DNA from: Pisaster brevispinus
Lineage: Eukaryota; Echinodermata; Asteroidea; Forcipulatida; Asteriidae
Length of the DNA: 64,000 nt
Assembly (NCBI GenBank): GCA_023634235.1
Contig: JAMKCF010000007.1
Location: forward strand, 14,762,592-14,826,591
Reading direction: 5' to 3'
Below are positions 1-13,800 of the stretch, one piece after another. A model generated the notes under the pieces. It made no database searches, was not told the origin of the DNA, and saw nothing but the letters and a program-made list of their open reading frames with translations. Position 1 is the stretch's first letter; each line of letters starts with the position of its first letter. Made by a program: the position numbers and the translations under genes.

Positions 1-130
1 CACTCTTAACGACAGCAGAGCTTGAGACTGGTGCGGCAAAATAATATTCCCAGACACAAATCCCTTTCAAGAACCTGATCGAAGGCTCTGAAAAAGGAGA
101 AGGCGAGTATCAGTAAAATAACTGCATGGT

Positions 131-475
131 GTGTCATATCCGAGTGGTTAAGAGCACCGGACTCAAGCTCTGGTGTTTCTGATCAGCAGAGTCTGGGTTT
201 GAGGCCCGGTCTTGGCACTTTACTGGGCAAGATACTTTAGCAGAATTGCTTTGTCCTTTGGATGGGACATTAAGCCCTAGGTCCCGTGTACTAGGGTTGG
301 TAATGCACCAGAAGAACCCAGAACACTTATCATGGAAGGATAGGGGTTAACCCTGATGTTTCTTGTTCACATAGCAAGCACCCTTCTTTACAGGTTTCCT
401 CAGGCTTGTGAGCTACAGTGATTAAGTTCACTTATATGGAGGCATCCTTGGTTTCATTACCAGAAATATAGTTAC
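131..475 (+). mobile_element. tRNA-Leu-type SINE, long-tail subtype
   Basis: The head has CGAGTGGTTAAGAGC (A box) and GGACTCAAGC (CAA anticodon loop), with a degenerate B box. The tail has GGTTTCCTCAGGCTTG and GGTTTCATTACCAGAAATAT. Confidence 0.8.
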
Positions 476-500
476 TAGTGTGCTGGAAGACTGAACTCAC

Positions 501-703
501 CCCAAGTCTGGGAATGGAGATGAGGGATCTGAGGATGGGTCAGTGAGGAACCTCTTTTGAGAGGCTGTCATCGTCATTGTGTCATCGTCCCCATACTTTC
601 TGGTCACGGTCACTACGGGGAAGCCCATTTGGCGTGTCCATGTCCTCATGATGTCCCCAATGCCGATACCTTCGCCCAGATCAATACCGTCCTCTTTGAT
701 GGC
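501..703 (-). CDS. Exon C10, last exon of unit C in the window
   Basis: 203 nt. It encodes [20 protein letters not shown] and the QKRFLTDP strand, ending PFPDLG in phase 2 at GTGAGT. Confidence 0.9.
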
Positions 704-3700
704 CTGAAAGAAAAGTCCATAAATTAGGTACTTTTGTTTGCGAGCAAGGTGACAAAATGCTTGGCTTTACAATGACAAAAGTTCTGCTCTGAACTCATGA
801 AACAGATGGTTCCCATATTGGTTTTGAGGCATTGCACGGTGAGGTATCAATGTATATTCAGCTTGTGGTAAACACCATATGTATGTATCTACTTTGCTGT
901 GCTCATTTTTGGTACCTTTGGAGACCAAGGACAAAACAAAAACGGAGAAAAACAAAAAGTCTCCATCCCCACATGGTATTTCTAAAGACTTGTGGGGTGC
1001 TCCACAAGAAAATTTGTGTTTCAAAGTCTACGGGAAACTGTGAAGTGCAGGGACAAAGGAAAGAACAAAAGAATGCTCCACAAGGATGCATTGTTGAGAA
1101 TGAGTAGATTAGTTCTTGAAAACTTGTAGATTTAGGAATTTGGGAGCCTACTTTCTGAACAGGTTAGGATAGGATAGCTCTTTTTAGAACTACAAATTGG
1201 TCTGCTTATTAAGTACTACCTGTTCAAACCCAAAGCAATTATAAAACGTTAATTAATTACAGTAAATTCTCTCACCTTATCAAGATTATACCAAAGGTCG
1301 CTATTTTCTGCATTGCCATACTGTTGCTCTGTCAAATAGTACTGCAAAAAGAAGAGAGACACAAAAAAAGAGTGTATTAAAAAAAACTTGACTTTCTTTT
1401 ATCTTTTCTTGTCCATCATGTCTATACTGCACAAATTGCCGCCGCTGGGCAATAAACCTGCAGACTCTTCTGCATTGAAAGCTGCTACTTAGAATTTGAT
1501 GTTTTTCACAACAAAAATGACTTAATAAAAACATTAATATCAGAGAGTTTGACATCGGTAGTGTTGTGGCGTGCCGAGTGGTCAATTGAACTGGACACAA
1601 GATTTTGTGTTTCTGATCAGCAGAGTGTTGGTTCATAGTGCTGCGGTCTCAACAACCGTGTCCTGAAGCATGTCCTTGAGCTAGACACTTAAACCATTAT
1701 TACTTCATCCGGATGGAACTGTTGGCTGGTCCTGTTGTGTAATGCATGTTAATGCCCAGTACACTAATCGTTAACCACTTCACGTCAGATGGCATGTATA
1801 CACGCCAAATTTACATACAGTGCTACGTTTCGTTTCACTTGTACCAAGAGGGATACCAGGTGATGGAAAACATGCCTTCTGTAATGTCCCTTTTCCTGAG
1901 GTTATTGTGTACTCCTACCGCCTGATTCATATATTGCGCCACAGCCCCTTGTATACCATTACATGGTGCTATAAAGAAAGGTCTCATACTTCAAAACGTA
2001 GCTCCACATACAATGCAGGAATAAAATACTGAGTGCTTTGATATGCTCCTAAGGGTGTGATAAAGCGCTATATAAGAACCTTGTATTAGTATTATTTTTT
2101 AATCTGCTCTTGCTATGTCTTAATCCGCCGTTTAATACCAGGTACATGGTCATGTGACCATCTTTCAACCAATAGGACTGCCTAAACCGTCTGGACTATT
2201 TATAAATATCTATTATCAATGAGCTCAAAGAGCTTTACTTCTTTTCATGCTTACCTTAAGACCTTTCAGGAATGTTGCTTCACCAACGAAATGCTGTAAC
2301 ATACGTAGAACGGATGAACCCTTGTTGTACGTGATTCTATCAAACATGGCGTTGATTTCAGAGACAGTTAACGACTTGGCAACGACTGGTCTGGACGTGA
2401 CGAGAGCGTCTGAGGTCATTGCTCGTTGCAAATCATAAACCAGGAATTTGTCCCACTGTTTTTAAAATAAGAAAGTAATAAACCACAAGGGAAACTGACT
2501 GGGTAATTTTTTTTTCATTTTTGGGTTTTGAACAAAGAAAAATTGAATGGAGCGGGGCTTGAACCAAAGGCCTCCAGATTAACGTACCGGCGCTCTACCA
2601 ACTGAGCTATCTAGCCCTATGTTGGCGGTCTCCCTATTAGTCAATACCCCCAAACAAAGATATTGACTAATAGGGAGACGGCCAACATAGGGCTGGATAG
2701 CTCAGTTGGTAGAGCGCTGGTACGTTAATCCGGAGGTTGTTGGTTCGAGTCCCGCTCCAGTCAATTTGTCTTTGTTCAAAACCCCCAAATTTAAATAAGA
2801 AGGTATAACTTTTTGTAAAGAAGTGGATGTACTGGCAATGAAGGCAATGACATCATTGGGAGTAAATGGGCTGTTTGGTCATGATCAAAGCAGGCCTGTG
2901 GCTGTCACATAGAGTAAAGAACTCTCATCCAGTGACTGCAAGCGCACGCTCTCTCCGTATCATATCTATGGAGAGTGCGTGCATGTGCAGTAACTGGCTG
3001 AGAGTTCATAATTCCATGTACAGCTAGAGGAGGCCTGCTTTGATCATGATGACACAGGCCTTTTAAGAGCATTCACGATATAGTTATTAAAAACAAATGA
3101 ATAGTATTTAAAAATTCCACAAAAAGTGTCAAAAAAGTAAAGTCTCATTTATAAAAATACAAAAATTGAAATAATATTTTTTAAAGACAAATATGGCACT
3201 CTCATCCAGAAATCCGATCAAAGTGCGTCTACAAAACAAGTGTTCAGCTTTTCAATTGAAACAACTAGCGAAGCAAACAAGATTTCAGTTTCCTCTTGAA
3301 GTTCTCCAAAGATGTTGTTTGACGAATCGTGGCAGGAGTTTATTCCAAATGGCTGAACATAGCGAACATAACATAATTAAAAATATATATACAATTCAGG
3401 TTTAAAAAACTATACGATTAACAGTACACAAGTTTAATTTGAAATCAAAGATAACTGAAAGGAGATTGTGTGTTACCATTCCCCAGTCTGGTTCCACTTC
3501 AACTGTGCCGACGTACTCGACGTAGCTCGCAAATCCTTCATTCAGCCAAAGGTAGTCCCACCATTCCATGGTCACAAGATTACCGAACCACTGCATGGAG
3601 AGAGTTAACGAATTGATCAACTTTTGCAATTGTTGCTGCATACACTGGTATCACTTCTGCATCTTTTAATATTTGTAACAGCAAGAAAACAGCAGAAATG

Positions 3701-6700
3701 AAAGGCTACAAAATCAGCAAAAAAACACATTTTGCCTGCACATTATAATGTGCATATGATACACCAAATTGTACACAAAGCATAGTATGCAGTAAGTTAC
3801 TTTCAATGTCAGGACACAACATTAATTTTAATACATTGTAAATCAGTAAATTCTAGAATATAAAAAATTGGTTTCTAAAAAAACATTTGTAACAGCAAGA
3901 AAATAGCAGAAATGGATATTATAAAATCAGCAAAAATGTTAAAAATTTTGCATATGTGAGGATAACTTCACAATGCCAGACCTACAACACTGCATTAGAT
4001 GACGAAACAAAGGAATATAGAGTTGCACTTAAAGATCAGCTCGAACGAAAAATGGCAACAAGTGATCTTTGTTAAAAATCATTTAATTATATGTTCAATC
4101 CATAAGGAAACCGAGTTCACATGAGAGTAAACAGATTCTAATTGTAAACAAAAAGTGTCATCACTCATGTTTCGCCATTTGTGGGGGCCGTCTATAGCGG
4201 TTTTAATACAATAACAAATCAACATCCCACATGAAGTCAAAGTAATGTCATTTTGGCACACGCCATCAACGACAGAAGTGTAAGAAGTTTTTCAAAACTT
4301 TGAGGTTGGGGCCTAATCTTTTGATCAAAAGTTAAGAAAAGTTTTGAAGTGTACAAATATCAAAATTACAATTAAATGTAAACAAACACATTATAAACAA
4401 GTTTGAATAGCATTTGTTTCGCTCAAGTAGCTATTTATGCTTTACTTACCTGATGTGCTAACTCGTGAGAGACAATAGTACAGACTCGCTGTTTCTGACT
4501 TTCAGAAGACACGCCTTCCTCATACAAGAGGGCACTTTCTCGGTACGTGATAAGACCCCAGTTTTCCATGGCACCCGCAGTGAAGTCCGGCAGAGCAATC
4601 ATGTCTGAGCGATTTGAAAAAGAAAAATTTGTCCGCGATTCAACTGAGGTTACGACAGTCGGCTGTAAGAGTCATTGCTAAAATTTCTAATCGCTTATTT
4701 TCGATGTTCTTTTCTACTTTTTGTGTTATACCCTTGGACCAAAGTATTTTTAAATCTGTTATTCACAAAAACAAAGAAGAAACCTACCCATTTTAGCCAT
4801 TGGATACTTGATGTCCAGCCCATATAAATCATCAAAGTAATCCAACATGGCCGCTCCCTTCTCCAATGCATAGTCAGTTTGGTTGATGAAATCTTCTTGA
4901 GCCCAGACGCCAAACTGAAAAAAAAATATTTGAATAAAAAAGGAAAGGACAAGGTTACTTTGTTGTTCTCCTCATTGATTTAAAAACGTCAGGTGAAGAT
5001 TTCAGCGTAACTTGAATACAAATTTAAAAAATCTTATGCATATGTCACTGAGAATTGGGCCCAGTTTTTTCTGATTAAACTTCATGGCAAAAATAAGTGT
5101 CAAAAGCAAGGTGAGAGACATACAGACTTAACAGTAGACTTTGTATGCCAATGTTTAACTTATGTTCTAAACATGTGCGTTTAAATTTTTGTTCACATGT
5201 CCAAACTTTTTCTGTTGCACATGACAATATGGCTTGTTTTCTGTTAGAGCTTTTACAATTATCACTATTATCATTATTTTTTATTATTTTTGTTAATAAG
5301 CTCTAGTAGGCTCCATTCCAGGGGTCACTGAGGTCCAAGACATCAAAAGACACAACTGAACCAACCTGAAGGCAATGAACTAGGCCTTGATTCAAGGCAC
5401 GGTATAAAGCTAACACCCAGTTCAGAGAGGCGCTCCAGAGTCACCCCGAAATAAATAGATTAGGAGCGACTCTAAGTTTGGTTTCAGATAGGCGAACTTC
5501 ACATAACATTTACATTAGGTTCGGCAAAATCGACATCTGAAACCAAAGACACTCCGATTTCCAGCACGTTCAGTGGCTCCTAACCATTTCAGACGTCAAA
5601 CTTTTCATGTGCCTAATTCAATAAATTGGTTTGGCACAACTCTAGAGCGCCTGTCTGAACCGGTTGGAAGCTGTCTTTGAGTCACTTACTGTAACACCAT
5701 GTTCAGTGGTAGTGTATTTGGCCTTGAAGTCACTGATGACGTAGCACACAAGATACGAAGACATTTTGACGGTTTCCTCAAACATTGCTCTGATCCACCC
5801 GTCACTGAGTGTTTCATCCTCTACTGTCTTGGGGGAGTTGGCGAGGGCGTGGAACTTGGGCTCGTGCTCCAGGGTGATGTTGAATGTTGCTTTCATGGCC
5901 GGCTCGTCGAAACACGGGAAGGCTTTACGAGCATCCAGTGGGTCAAAGAATGTGCTAGCCAAATACCTATTTTCAATGATTGATATAAAAAAAATCAGAT
6001 ATGAAGCAATGCATGGTGTAGGAAGAACCGAGTAGATTGATGGGACCAACCATGTCAATTAAAAATATCATTTAAAGGTTGAATAAATTTGGGTTGAAAA
6101 AAAGAAAAATTTACCAAATAGGGGCCTTCAGGACTAGATAGCTCAGTTGGTAGAGCGCCGGCACATTAATCCAGTTGTGACAGGTTTGAGTCTCAATCTA
6201 GTTTTCTTTCTTTGCTCAACCCAAAAATATTTATAAATTGACCCAGTCAGTTTTCCTTGTGGTTTATTACTTTATTAATAAAGTTGAATGGTATATCTTC
6301 TTGAATATTTAAACCAAGCATCTTCCGATGCAAGGGGACACACACAAATTCGGTGTTTGACAATAAAATGTGCTAGTTTTGCTTTTAAGCAATTCCTGAT
6401 TGGGCAGACTGAAAAAACAGAGGTAATATCATAGATTCTGCAAAAATCTTGATACACCGCAATTTGTTTTCTCTTTATTGTTCACAGCGGCGTTTCGTGG
6501 CCGAGCGGTTTGGTGCATGGGACTCAAGTCACGGTGGCCAAGCCACCAGGGTGTGGGTTTGAATCCCGGTCATGACCTTTGTGTTCTCGAGCAAGACACT
6601 TAACTATAATTGTATCTCTTCAGATCACCCATGGGTAAAATGGATACCTGTGAGGGCAGAGATGGTTCATCTGATTTAGCCTTGGTGCGTACATATTTGA

Positions 6701-7859
6701 GGAGAGCTGACATGGTTTAAAGGCAAAGTATACCTTTGGTTTTTGGAACCGTTTGATTGTTTTAATCCTATTAAAAAGGTAGGTAAATACAATAAAACTA
6801 ACCTGTGAAAATTTCACTTCAAACGGTGCTCGCAATTTTTGAGATATCACCGAAAAACCGAAGCAAATATTTCCACGCAGGAAGAATATTCCCTATAGGA
6901 ATACACAATCTGGAAAGCGTTACGGCCGTAACGCTTCTCAGATTCAAAGTTTTGGGGATAAAAAGTGATACATTTTTCCATAACCGCAGTACTTCGTAGT
7001 GAAAAGTTTCTCAAAATGCATTATACTAGCCAAGCTGCTGTACTTTTATTGCCTTTAATATTGACACATTACCGAACGTATACCATCCCTTTAAGGAAAG
7101 AAGTAAATATCCCGTTTACATTGAAGCGCGATGAGCGTCACTGTGTGACAGATTTGAGCTCTATAAAAGAAGCCACTATTATTATTATTATTATGATTGG
7201 ACGTTCCACTGTGATAGAATTCCGTGTTAATTTAATTATCAACGGTAAATGAGCAAGTGAAATCTGAATGTGTTCCTGTATCTACAATCCCGGCCATATC
7301 TCGTTGAGGCCCCCCTGCACTCCAGCTGGGGTTAACAACATTGAGCCGAGGAACCAAGGAGGGTATGTTTATTGTCACGTGGCCCAAGCATTTTGGCCAG
7401 GATTGTAGCATATCTTACTTTGTGAGACAAAAAAAAAAGTGTGGTCTGTTTTTGCCCCATCACCTTGTCTCGCCAGACTTAGCTGTGTAGACACTCCAGT
7501 AATATCCCTGCCTGTCGTTGAGCAGCGGTCCAGCAAACTCAATGTATAAGAAGTATTTACTCCCGACGTCTAGCATGGCGTCCAGCTCAATCACCAGCAC
7601 TTCATTCATCTCGTACAGCCAGGGTTCTTTCTTAAAGCTGGGCACCATCCCTCCGCCTTCTCGCATGAGTGTGGTGGCCCCCTGGGTGATGTTCAACTTC
7701 TTGCTGTGCAGGATGATGACATCGGTCTTCTCAAAGCATTCGACGAGGATGCGGACGGAGCCGTTGAAGTTGAAGTTTGTCAGATCGGTTCTGACCTTCA
7801 GGTCGTACGAGATGGGCAGGACGGTATTCGGAATGCGGATATTCTCCCAGGGATCATTG
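501..7859 (-). CDS. Unit C: M1 aminopeptidase module, truncated by window edge
   Basis: Eight exons are inside the window: 7464-7859, 5690-5966, 4788-4914, 4450-4604, 3477-3590, 2255-2455, 1276-1341 and 501-703. They correspond to exons 2-10 of units A and B, and exons 7 and 8 are fused into one 201-nt exon (135 + 66). The anionic-site [18 protein letters not shown] and FDRITYNKG are intact. The exon at 501-703 ends in phase 2 at a GTGAG donor, so the C-terminal helical domain must lie to the left of the window. The first exon again begins at a phase-2 acceptor, and there is no anchor exon in the 970 bp between it and unit B. Confidence 0.86.
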
Positions 7860-10800
7860 CTGCATTGGTAAAAAATATAGAGAGATGGATAAACTTTCGA
7901 AAGTAACATTTTGCTAAGTGAATAACATCAAAGAGCGGCCAGGGTGCGATGTCCCTGAGCTGAAAGTGGCAGTACCATTGCAGTGAGTAGTGTAGGAGAA
8001 AGGCGGGGGGAGGGGGTCGTGAAGCCTGGTCAGAACTGATCACCGTCCAGCCCCCAGATGAGAATGAAGACAAAACGAACTCCGACTAGAGCAACTGTGC
8101 TTCACAAAGCCATATAAAATAAATTTTCAATGTGGAAACGACATTTTGTTATAAATGACCATTACTGACCGATAGGTGACCACCCACAGGCCAAAATCTG
8201 TGCAGACCCCAAATGGGGCATTGGACCAAGTTAGGTTGCAATCAGCAATTAAAAGGAGGGGCATTTTCGTAAAGATTCATGAAATGACCACTACTGAACG
8301 CCAAATGACCACTGGCCAAATTTTATGAACATTCCTAGCTTAATGAAATTCATTTAACATGCAAAAAAACAACATTCGCTTTTTTTAAATTCATAAAATG
8401 ATCACTGCTGACCGATAGGTGACCACTGGCCGAAATCTTTGCTCAAGCCAATGAAGCAATGGACCAATTGGTAGACTGCAATCGGCTAATTAAAGAAGGT
8501 GGGAGAGTCATCTAAAGAAAGTGATAGAGTCGGCTAAAGAAAGTGGAAGAAACATATGTTAACATTCATGAAATGACCACTATGGACCACTAGATGACCA
8601 TTGGCCAAACTTTATAAACATCCCTATCAAAGAGGAATTACAGCTTTCAAAAAAGAAAATAACTAATAGCACTTAAGTTTGTTTCAAAAGCACAATTAGC
8701 TCAGGTAAAACCCGAGATAAGAAGTTTTGTGATCTGAAAGGGCAATTTTCGGGCGATTCAGTGAGTACATGGTTGGGTGGTTTTAGGGACTCAAGTGACT
8801 ACAGGGTTAAGCACACTCGGGGTTGTTACCCAGCATATTCTAGCCACTCCGTGACCTCGTCAAGGTTTTGGTCCATCCAGCGGATTTTAGCCCTAATCGT
8901 AGCTAGGGCCTCCTCAAATGCTTCTTTCCATCTGTCTTGGTCTGGGTGGTCCTCAAAAAACTGCTCCACCTATTTGATTATTTACAAGATAATAACAAAT
9001 TCAATTCAACATATATTGGTGTAAGAAAGAGAGAGTAAACAAATAATATATTGGTTAAGTGTCTTAACTAAGGACACAATTGTCAAGACCAGGACTCGAA
9101 CCCACACTCAGTTGATCAGAAACACCAGAGCTCCAGTCCAGTGTGCTTGTGACTGCTCGGCTCTGACTGGCCACAGAAGACAGATTTAAATTAAAGACAA
9201 TCACGAACTATCCGAAACAACAAATTACAGAAATGAAAAAAACAAAACAAAAACAAAAACCCTATGTGGAGGAATTTTTGTGGCAGAAAATTAACAAACA
9301 AACTGGAAGTACTTATTACACAAATTAATTGAAAAATAGTATTAGCTGTTGCAAATTACTTGCCAACCAAAAGGACCTATGGTATCAATGCAAAAAAATA
9401 GTTGGTGACCTGATGTTTTGAACCTAGCAGAGTCTTTCTCGCTTTAGCCTTCGTCAGACCACTAACTATTTTGTTTACAAACTAATTGACTACACAAATT
9501 GGAGGACCGTGTTATTTTAGTTCAAGAAGTAAAAGAAAACATCCTTTTTTTTTCTGGGGGTTAATGCACAACCCGCCGATTCCAGGCCTTTGAAAGTGTC
9601 TTGAACTTACCTCTTCTAATTTTTCTTGGGTGTTAAAATCTGACGTGACACCCTTTAGGATGTTCGAATACCGGTACACACTGGCACCAAATCTAAAGCA
9701 CAAACAAACATTAATGAAACCAAGGATGATTATTACAAGCTTAATACATGGGGCTAGGAGGGGGGTTTGCGCCATCCCTTCCCTTCCTTTCCCCCCACCT
9801 TCTACAAAGCTATTTAAACATTTCAGTTAACAATTAAAAGGAGGAGGGTATTTTCATTAGAACGTGTATGTCCAGCACATTTTTCTAAACTGGATAGTGG
9901 CAGGCATTTTTTTCTCCTACACCAATGTGGTATATGCTTTGTTAAAAAGAGGGGACAGAAGGTACTGGAATTTATGTTCGTAATCTCCCTTTTTTCCCCA
10001 GAGATTATTGTGTACTTCCGATTAAATACCTTTGTGCTGCTGTTGTATAAAAGTGGAGTGCAAGAATGGACAGGTGCCACCATTGTTTATCATTGCATTC
10101 GGCTCAATGGGGGGCCAAGTTTCGAGAATACAGCATACCATGGCAGATTATCGGTGATGGCAAACACCACCTACCCTTCACTTTCCTTTGTCCCCCCCCC
10201 CCAGCATTACCACCTCACTCCCCCCTCCCATGGCCAAAATTGAATTTAATCCCTAACCATTGCATTCATATTAATGTCATTGTGTTCACTTTGCACCAGC
10301 TCAATAATAACGCTGGTGTAAGTCTGTCATTGTGAAAGTCAATGCTCTTTCAGTAGTACAAAATGACATTAAAGATTAATATTTTCCCTCTTTAATATAT
10401 AAGCATACCCCGCCCCCCAGATTTAACCCTTTCGTTACCGAATTGTTTGGACATAAACAACTGCTGGTGACCGCATTGTTTGACTACTCAAGCGTGAAGC
10501 ACACATTCTTGCACAACAGAAAGCTTTCGTTCAAAGGTCACTTTTACAAACTCCATTATCTTCTTGAAGATATTGTTTTACAGCAAAACAAGTAATAAAA
10601 AAGTTCTTCCTTATTGAATTCCCTTTCATATAATATAAAACTCATTGAGATTGGTCTAATAAATGTCAAAGTTCTTGGTCTTTCTTTTCTCAGTGCAATC
10701 TGTAATCCCAAACACTTTTTTGTAAACAACCATATGGCGCTCCGTAGGTGTTTGGCATTTCGGATCTTCCAACTCCAATTTGAAGAGATTGCATAATAGC

Positions 10801-13800
10801 AACCTTATTTTATTTTACCACCATTGGAAAGATCCGATCTCTCTCTTTCCAATGATGGTAAGCTTGGGTATGGAGGGTGAACATGGACAAAACTACAACT
10901 TTATTACAAATGGCCTTTGTACTCAGGCTTGAGTGCCTTTTTGTGTGCAAGCTTGGTCGACTAAAGTCGCCAATGGTAAGGAAGAGGTGGTATGAGTGCA
11001 GTCGACTAAAGTCGCCTATGGTAAGGAAAGGGTTAAAGGTCTGCGCCGGCCATTGACCCATTTCTTGATTACTTACACCACGCCTATCCTGTCCGCCATT
11101 TGGGGAATAAAATTGTACACAAAGTAACTAACTCCCAAGATATCGGAAATGGTAGAGGTACATTCCACCTCATGCAAGGGGTCAACAGAGCAAAACAAAA
11201 AAAAATCACATTTCATCTTTCAAACTTACGCCGTTCTGAAGTACTCAAAGTTAGATCTGTAGAAGTCCCATGCCAGTTCTCTCCCCGCAGGCTTGGCAGC
11301 CACCGCAGTAAGGACATCCCCACCGTCATTTGTATGGATGACGCTGGTGTTCAGAATCTCGTTCAAATACCTAGCATTCACATTAGCAGAAAATTCTCAT
11401 CAGGTACACTGATGAACATTCATTTAATGATACTTATTATTTAGGTCTAAACAGATTTTCTAGCGTTGCATCTTTAGCAATCATTATCCAGGTCCGAAAT
11501 GGCCGCCACCGCTGCAGCTAGGGCTGGATCTCCGCGTCATCATGCGTTGAAGTATAGGATGTCCTTAGAAACATCCTTAGCAACAAACGTAGCCATAGCC
11601 GCCAACATTACAGGAAAGCTCCATTAAAGAAAGAGGCTTAAATGAAACATCCTTTTCGTCTGACAGCTCACACCTGTTATCTCCATGTAATTCCTTTTCC
11701 AAACAGTGGACATAATTGGATCATGCACCAGCCAGTAGGGCTGCTGACTGGCCCTGGCAGATTAACTGCTCATTCATTAAGTTTAATGACCCAAGTAATT
11801 CAACGTGAGCACACCTATTATGGGTGAAAAGGATGAATAGTTTATGAGTTTTTTTGGCCAAAACTCAGAATTCTTTAATGAAGCTTTCCTGCAATGAATT
11901 CGGATATGGCCATAAAGAGCTTGGGTGAGTGAGTGAACCAGTGCATCAGAATCAAGTTCTGATGGCTGAATCATTGGGGTGTATGAGGACTGGCTCAGCC
12001 ACAACATGTAAAAAAAGGCAAACTACTAATGGATAAAAAAAACACAAAAACAGTGGGCACATACTTGCTCAGGGTTGCTTTATCCCTACTACAGGCAAGA
12101 GCCGATTCGAGGTCCACCTTGAGTGAAGAATCCGTGATGGGACTCGTGTACAGTTCAAAGGCGTGATCCCAATTACCCTGGTCCCCTTCAGCGATACCTG
12201 TACAGAGTACAGTAGACTGCAGATCTGGGAGTAAACTGCGGCAGAAAATAGAAGGGTGAAATGTTTCATTGGCTAGGTTGGTTACCTGCAGATATACCTG
12301 CCTGGCTGGCTGAATACTGCGAGAAGGAGATGGAATCAGCAACAGAATAAATGAGCTGCATACCGAGTATTGAAACAGAATTAACAAAAAATTCCAGAAT
12401 GATGACTTGTAAAGAGTTTGATAGACTGTATACGAAATAATAATATGAAATATGGTCAAATGTTTTAAGTAAAGAATGAACGAACAAACGTAATGATAAC
12501 TCCAAAAACTATATGATAGACTGCAGATCTGGCTGTATACTGCAGATGGAAAATGACGGGACAGCAACAGAATGAACAAAAAAAAAATGCACATTCTAGA
12601 CCAGTTAACTCTGGTATGTTTCACTGCAGTCGTCCAGGTTCAATGGTATTTTGGATCTGATGGGAATCAGTACTAGTGTCGCAACCGGAAACAGTACACA
12701 CCTTAACGATGTACGTCAATGATTGACAGAAACCTGTAAATATTTAGAAAACCGTCACTTGTTCAATGAAAAAAACAAACCCAGAAAGATTTATACTGTA
12801 TAGGAACTTACTAAAATGAAGAATTCATCATCCATTCTTGATACTGATTGACAGCTGTCATTGTGCAGTTCTCTAGGCGGTACTGGCATGCCATCCGGAC
12901 AATACGGGTTCGACTCAACCTTATCGCAAAACGAAAAATGGAGGATAAGCCACAATAAGAACAAGCACTCATAAATACCCAAGACAGTCTTATTGGTTGA
13001 AAGGTGGTCACAAGACCATGTTTAAAAAGCTAATAAAGACATAGCTGGAGCTGTAAACCGGTCGGCTGAAGCGCATTCGGCATTCATAGAGATACGCATG
13101 TCAGCGCGCAAGCTAATACAGACGCTAATAACACGTAACGCAATCAAAATAAATGGTACTCAATGAAAACTCAATGAAAGTGACTTTCAACCATTGAGCA
13201 GTGCACGAAATTTGTCCCTTAGCGAAGTGCTCCAAAGACAGGAATTACGACAGGTTTACGAAAGCATGTTAGTGCCCTCACTACTTTATTTTCAAAAGCA
13301 GCTCAGGTAGCAATTATCAGTGAGCCCCAAGGCAACCCTTACCCGTTTGGGGTGAGTTCTTGACATGGCCTCATTTGAGAATCTATTTTGATTTGAAGCA
13401 GTAATTTTTTTTTCTCAAAGGCGGTTACTTTTCTTTTCAAAAGCAGTTATTTTTATTTTCAAAAGCAGTTATTGTTTTCAAAAGCAGTTATTTTTATTTT
13501 CAAAAGCAGTTACTGTTTTCAAAAGCAGTTATTCTTATTTTCAAAAGCAGTAATTGTTTTCAAAAGCAGTTATTTTTATTTTCAAAAGCAGTTATTTTTA
13601 TTCTCAAAAGCAGTAACTTTTATTTTCAAAAGCACTTTCATTTATTTTCAAAAACACTGTCTTTTTACTTTCAACAGCACTTATTATATTTGCAAAGGCA
13701 GTTTGATTGTTATTTTCAAGAGCAGCTCAGAGAAATGCAAAACTCTATGCCAGGACACAATTTGGACTTTTTCTTTCTCTCTTTGGTGATTGCTTTAATG

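Noticed and set aside
2690..2765. Functional tRNA-Asn gene
   Set aside because: A and B boxes are good but acceptor and T stems mispair and position 33 is C; it belongs to a repeated SINE family.
11995..12624. 209-codon minus-strand open frame
   Set aside because: It reads exon B16 together with upstream intron; the acceptor and phase show that only 12065-12235 is coding.
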